This document shows, one piece after another, positions 1 to 5,505 of a DNA stretch of 10,444 bases. Every line of letters begins with the position of its first letter. Positions within the stretch are counted from its first letter, which is position 1. Origin of the DNA: Actinomycetota bacterium (lineage in GTDB: Bacteria > Actinomycetota > Actinomycetes > S36-B12); the NCBI GenBank assembly GCA_009700485.1, contig WLLZ01000060.1, forward strand, positions 1 to 10,444, given 5' to 3'. The position numbers were made by a program, and so were the translations under genes. Under the pieces are notes generated by a model. It did no database searches. It was not told the DNA's origin and worked only from the letters and a program-made list of their open reading frames with translations.

Positions 1-105
1 GGACACCCTGCTCAGTCAACACCATTGATGAATATCGAGTTTCATAATCATTAACGGACGAATGGGGCCGAGCCAGGCCGTAAACAACCATTCAAAAAGT
101 AAACA

Positions 106-142
106 AAGTCCCGGGACAGACGTTAACGATGTCCCGGGACTT
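106..142 (-). terminator. Rho-independent terminator of tRNA-Ala and the galU-rimJ-glpR unit
   Basis: On the minus strand a perfect 12-bp stem (arms AAGTCCCGGGAC and GTCCCGGGACTT, at 131-142 and 106-117) encloses a 13-nt loop and is followed by a T-rich tail (TTTGTTTACTTTTTG, running down to about 94). It lies 8 nt beyond the 3' end of the tRNA, so it ends the tRNA transcript and probably read-through from the genes upstream. The loop contains a small palindrome, CGTTAACG. The stem itself is seen directly; its function is inferred. Confidence 0.85.
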
Positions 143-150
143 CACAAGAG

Positions 151-223
151 TGGAGCTGAGGGGATTCGAACCCCTGGCCTTCTCATTGCGAACGAGACGC
201 GCTACCAACTGCGCCACAGCCCC
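151..223 (-). tRNA. tRNA-Ala (anticodon CGC)
   Basis: A complete 73-nt cloverleaf reads on the minus strand. The acceptor arm is GGGGCTG/CAGCTCC with discriminator A, the D-stem is GCGC/GCGC, the anticodon loop is TTCGCAA giving anticodon CGC (decodes GCG), and the T arm contains GGTTCGAATCC. The third acceptor pair is G3:U70, the classical identity element recognised by alanyl-tRNA synthetase, which independently supports alanine. The 3' CCA is not encoded: the bases after the discriminator are CTC, so CCA must be added after transcription. A possible -10 box (TACTCT, 242-237) lies 13 nt upstream of the 5' end, without a clear -35. Only 63 nt separate the tRNA from the glpR stop, so it may also be made as part of the upstream transcript. 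Confidence 0.97.
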
Positions 224-286
224 TGATGCGAGCCAAAGAGTAGCAAGGGTGCCGCGGTGCTTAGCTTTCGACACCGGATCTGGCTA

Positions 287-1057
287 TTAGCCGACTGCGC
301 GCCGTGATTCTTCGAAGGCCACGGTGGCAATTTCAGCCGTTTCAGCCTTTGCATCTACGTCAGCGAAGGCAACATTGCGCTGCATGGCGTGCGCGGCATC
401 AACCATCGCCGAGCCGGTCCATTCACCGGGCCTGGCCCGATCAATGCGGCGCGGCACCTGTGATGCACGGGGAGCATTGACGTAGGTCGGCAAAGTAGTT
501 GGTACGGCTTCCCATGCAGCATCATCTTCGGCCCACGGATCCCAGTTCTCCCAATCATCACCGTTAGCCGGTGCTGCCGAAGTTAGTTGAATAACTTCGG
601 CATCGCGACTAGTAGTGCTCGAGGTGCGCGTAACAGCAACAACAGATGCGCGCGATGAAACTGTTGCAGCACTAGCTGCAACGAACAACAGCACCAACGC
701 AGCTGCCACCATCGGGATGATGATCGAGATAACTGAAAGCAATGCGAGTGCCAAGGTGAACATGACGGTTACCGCTAACAAACTCAAGACCATCAACCGC
801 CGCTGGGCCGCCCGCGCAATGTTCGCGATGCGCACCTGCTCGGCTCTCGACCGTGCTTTCTTCTCGAAACCGGCCGGGTGGACTTCATAACTTGATAAAG
901 TCGCGGCTCGGTGCCGATCCGAACCCAAGCTCTGCATCGCGGTGCTGAATTTCTTGGTGGAGCGCACCTCGCTGATGCGATCATGACGACGTAACCACAT
1001 CGGGATCAGGACGGCAGCCCAAAGGGCAATGATCACAACGTAGATCAGCCCAGTCAC
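287..1057 (-). CDS. glpR: GlpR-like membrane receptor of gephyrin-like protein
   Basis: 256-aa membrane protein. Residues about 4-21 form a first membrane segment (LIYVVIIALWAAVLIPMW) followed by the positive LRRHDR. A basic cytoplasmic stretch follows, then two adjacent hydrophobic segments (about 88-107 and 109-131), then a cytoplasmic tail with a Trp/Asp-rich stretch (DDWENWDPWAEDDAAWEAV) and PTTLPTYVNAP. This layout and the tail motif match the actinobacterial family called GlpR, which in Corynebacterium binds the gephyrin-like MoeA protein Glp and helps coordinate division and polar growth. The position downstream of galU and rimJ also matches. I chose GTG at 1057 because family members begin just before the first membrane segment and a TAGCGT -10 box lies 7 nt upstream. 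An ATG at 1090 would add 11 residues, but has no Shine-Dalgarno. The expected partner gene is not in this window. Confidence 0.75.
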   Translation of the reverse strand: MTGLIYVVIIALWAAVLIPMWLRRHDRISEVRSTKKFSTAMQSLGSDRHRAATLSSYEVHPAGFEKKARSRAEQVRIANIARAAQRRLMVLSLLAVTVMFTLALALLSVISIIIPMVAAALVLLFVAASAATVSSRASVVAVTRTSSTTSRDAEVIQLTSAAPANGDDWENWDPWAEDDAAWEAVPTTLPTYVNAPRASQVPRRIDRARPGEWTGSAMVDAAHAMQRNVAFADVDAKAETAEIATVAFEESRRAVG

Positions 1058-1064
1058 GTCTTCT

Positions 1065-1070
1065 ACGCTA
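1065..1070 (-). promoter_or_regulatory. Possible -10 box for leaderless glpR
   Basis: TAGCGT (TANNNT type) lies 7 nt before the GTG at 1057. The same hexamer occurs before the reductase gene at 7400-7405. No clear -35 is visible. If the ATG at 1090 is the real start, this box lies inside the gene and is coincidental. Confidence 0.4.
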
Positions 1071-1147
1071 GGGCCCCGAATGAGGGACATCGGGGATGCG
1101 AACGGTTAATTTTTCGGCGTGTCGCGGTGGGGTTGGGCGCTCAGTGT

Positions 1148-1759
1148 TCAGGTCTGGCTCGGAGTTTGGTTTCGCCGCCACTGTTCGAGGACGCCCCCGG
1201 GGTAGTCGCCTTGGGTTACCGAGTAAGTGATGTGATCGCGCCACTGGCCATCGATGTGGAGGTACTGCGGGCGCAAACCTTCCTCGCGAAGCCCCAATTT
1301 CTCCACCACTCGACGTGAGGCGGTGTTCTCTGGGCGGATATTGATCTCAACCCGGTGTAAACCCAGCTCACTGGTGCAGTAATCACAGGCCAACGCCACC
1401 GCCGTTGGGGTAATGCCGCGACCGGCGTAATCCTGGTCTATCCAGTACCCGATGTAGCAGGCTCGAAGTGAGCCTAAAGTGATACCGCCAACAGTTAATT
1501 GGCCAACTAATTGACCCTCAAAGGTGATTGCCCAAGGCAGTGTCCGACCCTGGCGAGCCTCACGACCCATCCGCCGCACCATGGCCCTGAAGTTGGATGG
1601 GATTTCACCGGGCTGCCGGCCCTCGGGGGGCAAGGTTGCCTCCCACTCCTTGAGCCAGTCTTGGTTTCGCAGCCGAATTGCTTTCCAGGTGCGGCCATCT
1701 CTGCCGCGAAGTGGCCGTAACGCCACCGGGCCATCGGCAAGGGTGACCGGCCAGGTCAA
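1148..1759 (-). CDS. rimJ: RimJ-type GNAT N-acetyltransferase
   Basis: 203-aa single-domain acetyltransferase of the RimJ/RimL group, which transfers acetyl from acetyl-CoA to protein N-termini (ribosomal protein S5 for E. coli RimJ); the actual substrate here is unknown. The acetyl-CoA pyrophosphate loop is visible as DYAGRGITPTA (residues 110-120). The family-typical HRVEINIRPENTASRRVVEKLG (136-156) follows, leading into the C-terminal beta strands. The chosen start is TTG at 1759, whose TTGA overlaps the galU stop TGA, with a GGCGGAG ribosome site just upstream. It gives the N-terminus MTWPVTLADGPVALRPL and the usual length of the mycobacterial orthologue. A TTG at 1789 would add 10 residues inside galU and is less likely. 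The overlap indicates translational coupling to galU. Confidence 0.85.
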   Translation of the reverse strand: MTWPVTLADGPVALRPLRGRDGRTWKAIRLRNQDWLKEWEATLPPEGRQPGEIPSNFRAMVRRMGREARQGRTLPWAITFEGQLVGQLTVGGITLGSLRACYIGYWIDQDYAGRGITPTAVALACDYCTSELGLHRVEINIRPENTASRRVVEKLGLREEGLRPQYLHIDGQWRDHITYSVTQGDYPGGVLEQWRRNQTPSQT

Positions 1760-2667
1760 GGCAGCTCCGCCGCGAATTCTTTGATCCAAGTGCGAAGTTC
1801 GGGCCCAAGGTCAGGGCGCTCACAGGCCAGTTGGATAACTGACTGAAGATAAGAAACCCGATCGCCGGTGTCATAGCGCCGACCCGCAAAGATCACCCCG
1901 CGCACCCCGCCACCTTCGTCCGCAGGCATTTGAGCCAGCACCCGAAGGGCATCGGTCAGTTGGATTTCTCCACCGCGCCCCGGCTTGGTTGCCCGCAATA
2001 CTTCGAACACCGCTGGGTCAAGGAGGTAGCGCCCAATGACCGCGAACTCGCTCGGCGCCTCAGCTGTATCCGGCTTTTCAATAAGGTCGGTGACAATTAC
2101 GACGTCACCGCTTGAAGTCTCGGCAACCGCCGGGCAGCCGTAAAGGGAAATGCTCTCGCGTGGCACCTGCATCAAGCAGACCACCGAACCACCAAACTCG
2201 GCGCGCACCTGCATCATGCGCGGCAAAATCGGATCGCGTGGATCAATAAGGTCATCACCAAGCAGCACCACAAATGGCTCGTCACCAATATGGTTCTCGG
2301 CCATGAGCACCGCATGACCAAGGCCTAGGGACTCACCTTGTCGTACGTAATGGATGCGCGCCAGATCGGTCGACTCGGTAACCATCGTCAACCGCTCATC
2401 GCCACCCTTTAGTCGCAAAACTTCCTCGAGCTCAAGGTTGCGGTCGAAGTGGTCTTCAAGGGCTCGCTTGCTGCGCCCGGTGATGAATAAGACATCGTCA
2501 AGGCCGGCAGCAACCGCCTCTTCAACCACGTATTGAATGGCCGGCTTGTCAACAACCGGGAGCATCTCTTTGGGCATCGCTTTGGTGGCTGGCAAGAACC
2601 TGGTGCCAAAGCCCGCGGCCGGCACTACCGCCTTGCGCACGACCTGCCCACTCGCCCACTTACTCAT
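1756..2667 (-). CDS. galU: UTP--glucose-1-phosphate uridylyltransferase
   Basis: 303-aa full-length nucleotidyltransferase making UDP-glucose from UTP and glucose-1-phosphate, a precursor of cell-wall glycans, trehalose and glycolipids. The N-terminal nucleotide-binding signature AAGFGTRFLPATKAMPKEM (residues 17-35) is intact, including the lysines of TKAMPKE. Also present are the uridine-binding RQGESLGLGHAV (109-120), the metal/sugar-phosphate LLGDDLID (135-142), the conserved DLIEKP and the GEIQLTDAL segment near the C-terminus. It starts at ATG 2667 with no Shine-Dalgarno but a TAGGGT box 6 nt upstream, so it is probably leaderless. It is divergent from the 5-FCL gene with a 40-bp gap and leads the galU-rimJ-glpR-tRNA unit. 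Confidence 0.97.
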   Translation of the reverse strand: MSKWASGQVVRKAVVPAAGFGTRFLPATKAMPKEMLPVVDKPAIQYVVEEAVAAGLDDVLFITGRSKRALEDHFDRNLELEEVLRLKGGDERLTMVTESTDLARIHYVRQGESLGLGHAVLMAENHIGDEPFVVLLGDDLIDPRDPILPRMMQVRAEFGGSVVCLMQVPRESISLYGCPAVAETSSGDVVIVTDLIEKPDTAEAPSEFAVIGRYLLDPAVFEVLRATKPGRGGEIQLTDALRVLAQMPADEGGGVRGVIFAGRRYDTGDRVSYLQSVIQLACERPDLGPELRTWIKEFAAELP

Positions 2668-2673
2668 AGAACG

Positions 2674-2679
2674 ACCCTA
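2674..2679 (-). promoter_or_regulatory. -10 box of leaderless galU promoter
   Basis: TAGGGT, then 6 nt (CGTTCT), then ATG. The identical hexamer and spacing occur before crcB1 (4946-4941). The box is part of a small inverted repeat ACCC-TAAT-GGGT at 2674-2685 between the divergent galU and 5-FCL genes. No clear -35 is recognised. Confidence 0.55.
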
Positions 2680-2695
2680 ATGGGTCCGGATCCGG

Positions 2696-2701
2696 CACGA
2701 T
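2696..2701 (+). promoter_or_regulatory. Possible -10 box of leaderless 5-FCL promoter
   Basis: CACGAT lies 6 nt before ATG 2708, in a context (GGCACGAT) resembling the GGCACAAT before the SDR gene. No Shine-Dalgarno is present. It is weaker than the TANNNT boxes elsewhere in the window. Confidence 0.35.
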
Positions 2702-2707
2702 GTCCTC

Positions 2708-3337
2708 ATGGCCAACCCAGGCGACGGTATACCTTCAAAAAAAGCCCAGTTGCGCGCCCAGATACGCGCTCAGCGGGCCGCCACCTCCCCGGCCATCCAT
2801 GCCGATCGGGACGCGGCCATTGCGGTAAACGCTGAAAAACTTTTCGCAACCCAGCCCCCCGGCGCCCGCATTGCCTGCTACCTATCGGCGCCCACCGAGC
2901 CGGGCACCAACGAATTAGTGCGGGCGCTCCTAGATCGTGGTTTTGAAGTCATCGCCCCACGGGTACGTGGTAGTCACCTCGATTGGGCGGTGGTAACTGC
3001 AGCCAGCAGCTTCGAGACTGGATCATTTGGAATCCGCGAGGTGAACGGGCCATCGGTCGGCCTCGATACCGAGCCCCTTAGATCGGCGGAGTTGGTTTTC
3101 GTGCCCGCTCTAGCCATCGATCACGCAGGGGTGCGTCTGGGTCAAGGTGGCGGGTTCTATGACCGCACTCTCGAGCACTTGGTCACGGGGCCAGCGGGGG
3201 GGCCGCTACTTATCGGCGTCATCAATCAAGATGAGCTGTATGACGAACTTCCGGCCGAGGATCACGACCGCCTCGTTGCCGCTGCATTGAGCCAGACCTC
3301 GATCACTTACTTGCCGGTTGAGCCCAGGCACCACTGA
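2708..3337 (+). CDS. 5-formyltetrahydrofolate cyclo-ligase
   Basis: 209-aa enzyme of the 5-FCL/MTHFS family, which converts 5-formyl-THF to 5,10-methenyl-THF using ATP and so returns storage folate to the one-carbon pool in the cytoplasm. The N-terminus has the basic KKAQLRAQIRAQR helix (11-23). The middle has the substrate-pocket strand IACYLSAPTEPGTNEL (55-70). The nucleotide-binding signature GVRLGQGGGFYDR (141-153) is complete, preceded by VFVPALAID. The C-terminal LPAEDHDRLVAAALSQ corresponds to the family's conserved HD segment. Length is normal. It is divergent from galU, the same arrangement as in mycobacteria, and precedes the SDR by 60 nt with no visible terminator. Confidence 0.95.
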   Translation: MANPGDGIPSKKAQLRAQIRAQRAATSPAIHADRDAAIAVNAEKLFATQPPGARIACYLSAPTEPGTNELVRALLDRGFEVIAPRVRGSHLDWAVVTAASSFETGSFGIREVNGPSVGLDTEPLRSAELVFVPALAIDHAGVRLGQGGGFYDRTLEHLVTGPAGGPLLIGVINQDELYDELPAEDHDRLVAAALSQTSITYLPVEPRHH

Positions 3338-3385
3338 ATAGCTTTCTCGTACGAGCGCGCATCTGCCGTTCTGGTGCAACTGCGG

Positions 3386-3391
3386 CACAAT
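3386..3391 (+). promoter_or_regulatory. Possible -10 box of leaderless SDR promoter
   Basis: CACAAT lies 6 nt before ATG 3398, with no Shine-Dalgarno nearby. A 10-bp palindrome, CTCGTACGAG (3346-3355), lies further upstream in the same intergenic gap and could be a regulator site. Both assignments are tentative. Confidence 0.35.
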
Positions 3392-3397
3392 TCAGCT

Positions 3398-4162
3398 ATG
3401 ACCGCGAACACTTTGCCGATCTCATCAACAAACACCTCGCCCGCCAAGCAACTTGCAGTGGTAACCGGGGCGAGTCGGGGCTTGGGTTTTGAAAGTGCCC
3501 GCGGCTTAGCAGGTGCCGGATTCGATCTGGCCCTGGTCGCCAAGGACGAAACCGGCTTGCAGGACACCGCCCGGCGCCTCTTGGCTGAGTTCCCTGATCT
3601 CGAGGTTTACTGCTGCCCCGCCGATCTGGAACGACCTGATGAAACCCGGGCCGTCATCTCGACGATCTCGACACTTCGCCAAGTAACCTGCTTGATGGTT
3701 GCGCACGGTGTGATGAGCGAGAAGATGTCGAAGACTTTGCGGACAAATGACGCGGAGTGGCGCCGAGTAATGGCCATCAATCTTGATTCAGTCTTCGCAC
3801 TACTTAATGGCATCGTGCCGGCGATGGTTGAAGCGCGCCTGGGGCGAGTAATTGTTTACTCAGCATGTATGGGGCGAATGTCGGGCCCGGGTAACACCGG
3901 GGGTTACGCTCCCTACCGAGTCAGCAAGGCTGCGGTAAATGCAATGGTGCGAAATCTGGCTCATGAAACAGGGCTTGGAAGCCGTGGTGTACTGGTAGAT
4001 GCGGTCTGCCCTAATCACTCGCGCACCGACATGGGCGGACCAAATGCGCCCCGAAGTGCGGCCGAGGGTGCCGCGACTTCGATCTGGCTGGCAACACGCA
4101 CATTTACCTCGGGCGACATTACTGGCGCACTATGGGAGGACGAACAAATCGTGCCGTGGTAG
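3398..4162 (+). CDS. Short-chain dehydrogenase/reductase (SDR)
   Basis: 254-aa classical SDR, an NAD(P)-dependent oxidoreductase with a Rossmann fold. The cofactor motif TGASRGLG is at 23-30. VAHG (101-104) replaces the common NNAG. The structural Asn is in AINLDS (N128), the catalytic Ser is S155 in VYSACMG, and the catalytic pair is Y173 and K177 in YRVSK. The C-terminus ends in WEDEQIVPW, like the tryptophan-rich ends of carbonyl-reductase-type SDRs. The substrate cannot be told. ATG 3398 is chosen because the 15-20 residues before the first strand are already ample; an in-frame GTG at 3374 would add eight residues without a ribosome site. It is convergent with the fluoride-channel genes, with 5 nt between the stop codons. 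Confidence 0.88.
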   Translation: MTANTLPISSTNTSPAKQLAVVTGASRGLGFESARGLAGAGFDLALVAKDETGLQDTARRLLAEFPDLEVYCCPADLERPDETRAVISTISTLRQVTCLMVAHGVMSEKMSKTLRTNDAEWRRVMAINLDSVFALLNGIVPAMVEARLGRVIVYSACMGRMSGPGNTGGYAPYRVSKAAVNAMVRNLAHETGLGSRGVLVDAVCPNHSRTDMGGPNAPRSAAEGAATSIWLATRTFTSGDITGALWEDEQIVPW

Positions 4163-4172
4163 GGCAACTACC
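4158..4172. repeat. Small hairpin spanning both convergent stop codons
   Basis: GGTAG-GGCAA-CTACC is an inverted repeat with 5-bp arms and a 5-nt loop. It contains the TAG stop of the SDR gene on one arm and the TAG stop of crcB2 (read on the minus strand) on the other. No T-tract follows on either strand, so it is at best a weak bidirectional terminator. Confidence 0.35.
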
Positions 4173-4542
4173 GGCCGATCCAATTCGCCATGTTGTAGGC
4201 GATTGAGAATGCCCCGGTGCAGGCAACCGGCATCACGATTAATGCCGACCAGAAAACCGGTCGGCTTAACGACCATATGCGGTTTACTTCCCACCCAAAA
4301 CCCGAGAAAGTTGTGAATGCACCGCAAAAGCCAATTAATAAGAAGGTGCGCAGGTCACCGGTTGTTAATGCCAGCACGGGGCCGGCAATTGCTGAACCAA
4401 TGACATTGACGGTGAGTAATCCCCACGGGAATGCTGCAAGCCCACTCGGCCCCGAGGCGCGCGCCGTTACCCATCGATCCACTAGATACCGCATTGGCGC
4501 ACCGATTGCGGCTCCCAAGGTAACCGCCAAAATAGCGATCAT
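4168..4542 (-). CDS. crcB: Fluoride channel subunit FluC/CrcB (second copy)
   Basis: 124-aa inner-membrane protein with four hydrophobic segments. FluC proteins act as dual-topology dimers forming fluoride-selective channels that let F- leave the cell. Family motifs present: GAAIGAPMRYLVDR (10-23), FPWGLLTVNVIG (38-49) with the pore Asn N46, and GFCGAFTTFSGF (71-82) with the phenylalanine-box and Na+-site region. The start is ATG 4542, whose ATGA overlaps the TGA stop of the upstream crcB copy; a GGGCGG stretch lies upstream. Reading further upstream in frame gives a 30-residue basic, non-membrane extension encoded inside the other gene, which I reject. This copy and its neighbour probably form a heterodimer. 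Confidence 0.93.
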   Translation of the reverse strand: MIAILAVTLGAAIGAPMRYLVDRWVTARASGPSGLAAFPWGLLTVNVIGSAIAGPVLALTTGDLRTFLLIGFCGAFTTFSGFGWEVNRIWSLSRPVFWSALIVMPVACTGAFSIAYNMANWIGR

Positions 4543-4934
4543 CGCGGCTGCCGCCCGCTGATGCGCATGCCTAGGCGTACAGCCAACAGACCGCCGGCCA
4601 GGGTTGCCACTAGGTAAGCGGCCGCGCGCCACCCTTGACCGTCAAGGAGTAGCACCCCAGATTGCGCGGCCAATGCCGAGAAAGTCGTGAAGCCACCCAA
4701 GATGCCGGTGATCAGGAACGGTCGGGCATTTGGCCAGGCGGTGCGCACGAGCAATACCGGGGCCAAAATTCCGATAGCTAAACACCCAATGAGGTTGACC
4801 GCCAAAGTCGACAGCGGGAAATCCTGTGGTTCCAGCGGCAAATTGCCGGCCACCAATAGATCGAGGCCATAGCGGCCCAGCGAACCGATAATCCCACCGA
4901 CCGCTATGTAGCCGAGGGTGCGCATTTGCTCCAC
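4539..4934 (-). CDS. crcB: Fluoride channel subunit FluC/CrcB (first copy)
   Basis: 131-aa four-helix membrane protein of the FluC/CrcB family. It has GGIIGSLGRYGLD (13-25), FPLSTLAVNLIG (39-50) with pore Asn N47, and GILGGFTTFSAL (77-88). The C-terminus is short and basic (RISGRQPR), as expected on the cytoplasmic side. The GTG start at 4934 has a TAGGGT -10 box exactly 6 nt upstream, so leaderless expression is likely; ATG at 4925 is a possible alternative with GGAG very close to it. It is followed by the second copy with a 4-nt overlap. Paired crcB genes are common in actinobacteria and Gram-positives. No fluoride riboswitch could be recognised in the 4935-5010 leader region. Confidence 0.93.
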   Translation of the reverse strand: MEQMRTLGYIAVGGIIGSLGRYGLDLLVAGNLPLEPQDFPLSTLAVNLIGCLAIGILAPVLLVRTAWPNARPFLITGILGGFTTFSALAAQSGVLLLDGQGWRAAAYLVATLAGGLLAVRLGMRISGRQPR

Positions 4935-4940
4935 GGCTGA

Positions 4941-4946
4941 ACCCTA
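4941..4946 (-). promoter_or_regulatory. -10 box of leaderless crcB promoter
   Basis: TAGGGT, 6 nt (TCAGCC), then GTG 4934: identical hexamer and spacing to galU. The box forms one arm of an inverted repeat CCCTA-CGGAC-TAGGG (4942-4956), which could be an operator covering the promoter. Confidence 0.55.
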
Positions 4947-5006
4947 CGGACTAGGGCCGTCAACTCCCCGCAAGGCGGCGATTGGACGAATGCGCCAGAA
5001 CCGGGC

Positions 5007-5012
5007 ACAATT
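5007..5012 (+). promoter_or_regulatory. Possible -10 box of the fmdB/ruc promoter
   Basis: CACAAT overlaps the first two bases of the CIRCE operator. A TTGGAC (4982-4987) 19 bp upstream could serve as a -35. An HrcA dimer on CIRCE would block this promoter directly. Confidence 0.35.
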
Positions 5013-5037
5013 AGCACTCGACAACTAAGAGTGCTAA
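5011..5037 (+). promoter_or_regulatory. CIRCE element (HrcA operator)
   Basis: TTAGCACTC, a 9-nt spacer, then GAGTGCTAA. Both 9-bp arms match the CIRCE consensus with no mismatch, and the spacer has the canonical length. It ends 3 nt before the GGAGG ribosome site and 12 nt before the GTG start of the zinc-ribbon gene. CIRCE is bound by the heat-shock repressor HrcA and is normally found before groESL and dnaK operons. Its presence here places this gene in the HrcA regulon. Confidence 0.96.
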
Positions 5038-5049
5038 TTCGGAGGATCT

Positions 5050-5448
5050 GTGCCCACGTATGAATATGCGTGTTCGACCTGTGACACCAATCATGAGGTA
5101 GTGCAGCCGATCACCGACGACACCCTGACCATTTGCCCGGTTTGCGGTGAACCTGGCTTACGCAAACTCTTCTCGAATGTCGGCGTAGTTTTCAAGGGCT
5201 CCGGTTTCTACCGCACCGATTCACGTGATAAAAAGAGCGACTCAATTTCGAGCAGCTCCAAATCAAGTGACACCAAGTCGAGTGAGAGCACCTCTGGTGA
5301 CTCTAAGTCCAGCGAAATAAAGTCTGGCGACTCTAAGTCCAGTGACACTAAGTCCAGCGAACCTAAGTCCAGCGAGCCAGCGAAGAAGTCCGAGCCGAAA
5401 GCTCCTGCGAGTTCTGGGTCCAAGGGTTCAGCGCCAGCTACAACTTAA
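5050..5448 (+). CDS. FmdB-family zinc-ribbon protein, Ruc-like candidate redox-regulated chaperone
   Basis: 132-aa protein. An N-terminal FmdB-type zinc ribbon starts MPTYEYACSTC, with C8-x2-C11 and C29-x2-C32 as the four metal ligands, and runs to the conserved FKGSGFYRTDSR (48-59). The rest is a disordered tail rich in Ser, Lys, Asp and Glu, including eight in-phase pentads of the form x-K-S-(S/G)-(D/E) at 70-109. The architecture (FmdB ribbon plus disordered tail), the neighbourhood of 5-FCL and the HrcA operator match the Mycobacterium tuberculosis Rv0991c/Ruc protein, described as an oxidation-activated chaperone controlled with the HrcA regulon. By inference this is its orthologue. GTG at 5050 is preceded by GGAGG (5041-5045), the clearest ribosome site in the window, as expected for a transcript with a real leader containing CIRCE. 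Confidence 0.88.
   Translation: MPTYEYACSTCDTNHEVVQPITDDTLTICPVCGEPGLRKLFSNVGVVFKGSGFYRTDSRDKKSDSISSSSKSSDTKSSESTSGDSKSSEIKSGDSKSSDTKSSEPKSSEPAKKSEPKAPASSGSKGSAPATT
5257..5376 (+). repeat. Eight 15-nt in-frame repeats coding for pentapeptides
   Basis: Eight consecutive 15-nt units encode SKSSD, TKSSE, STSGD, SKSSE, IKSGD, SKSSD, TKSSE and PKSSE. The later units share the nucleotide core CTAAGTCCAG, suggesting recent duplication. The phase is exact, with no interruption. The repeats lie within the disordered tail of the zinc-ribbon protein. Confidence 0.85.
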
Positions 5449-5457
5449 GTTCCTGCC

Positions 5458-5466
5458 TGTGGATAA
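5458..5466 (-). promoter_or_regulatory. Single DnaA-box-like 9-mer
   Basis: TGTGGATAA on the plus strand is the reverse complement of the DnaA consensus TTATCCACA, with no mismatch. It stands alone in the 57-bp gap before the RcpC/CpaB-like gene. One perfect 9-mer in 10 kb can occur by chance, so function is uncertain. Confidence 0.3.
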
Positions 5467-5493
5467 CTAATGGCGCGCTACGCGGATTTTACT

Positions 5494-5499
5494 TAACCT
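5494..5499 (+). promoter_or_regulatory. -10 box of leaderless RcpC/CpaB-like gene
   Basis: TAACCT, 6 nt (TCGTCC), then ATG 5506. No Shine-Dalgarno is present. Confidence 0.5.
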
Positions 5500-5505
5500 T
5501 CGTCC

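Noticed and set aside
1..105. Possible gene end or attachment site left of the tRNA
   Set aside because: Short open frames reach the left edge in several frames with nothing to tell them apart. No direct repeat of the tRNA 3' end, and no integrase, is seen in the window.
92..274. Minus-strand open frame of 60 codons
   Set aside because: It reads through the tRNA-Ala gene and its terminator; a coding role is excluded by the clear tRNA structure.
615..890. Plus-strand open frame of 91 codons opposite glpR
   Set aside because: Low-complexity antisense of the Ala/Val-rich membrane region of glpR, with no ribosome site or family resemblance.
4543..4632. 30-residue N-terminal extension of the second crcB copy
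   Set aside because: It is basic and non-membrane, lies within the first crcB gene, and ATG 4542 with its ATGA overlap gives the normal family N-terminus.
4935..5010. Possible fluoride riboswitch before crcB
   Set aside because: I could not find the conserved pseudoknot segments of the crcB RNA motif, and the -10 box at 4946-4941 leaves no leader. A covariance search would settle it.
5208..5423. Minus-strand open frame with repeated Asp-Leu-Glu-Ser pattern
   Set aside because: It is the antisense of the Ser/Lys/Glu pentapeptide repeats; the periodicity comes from the plus-strand gene.
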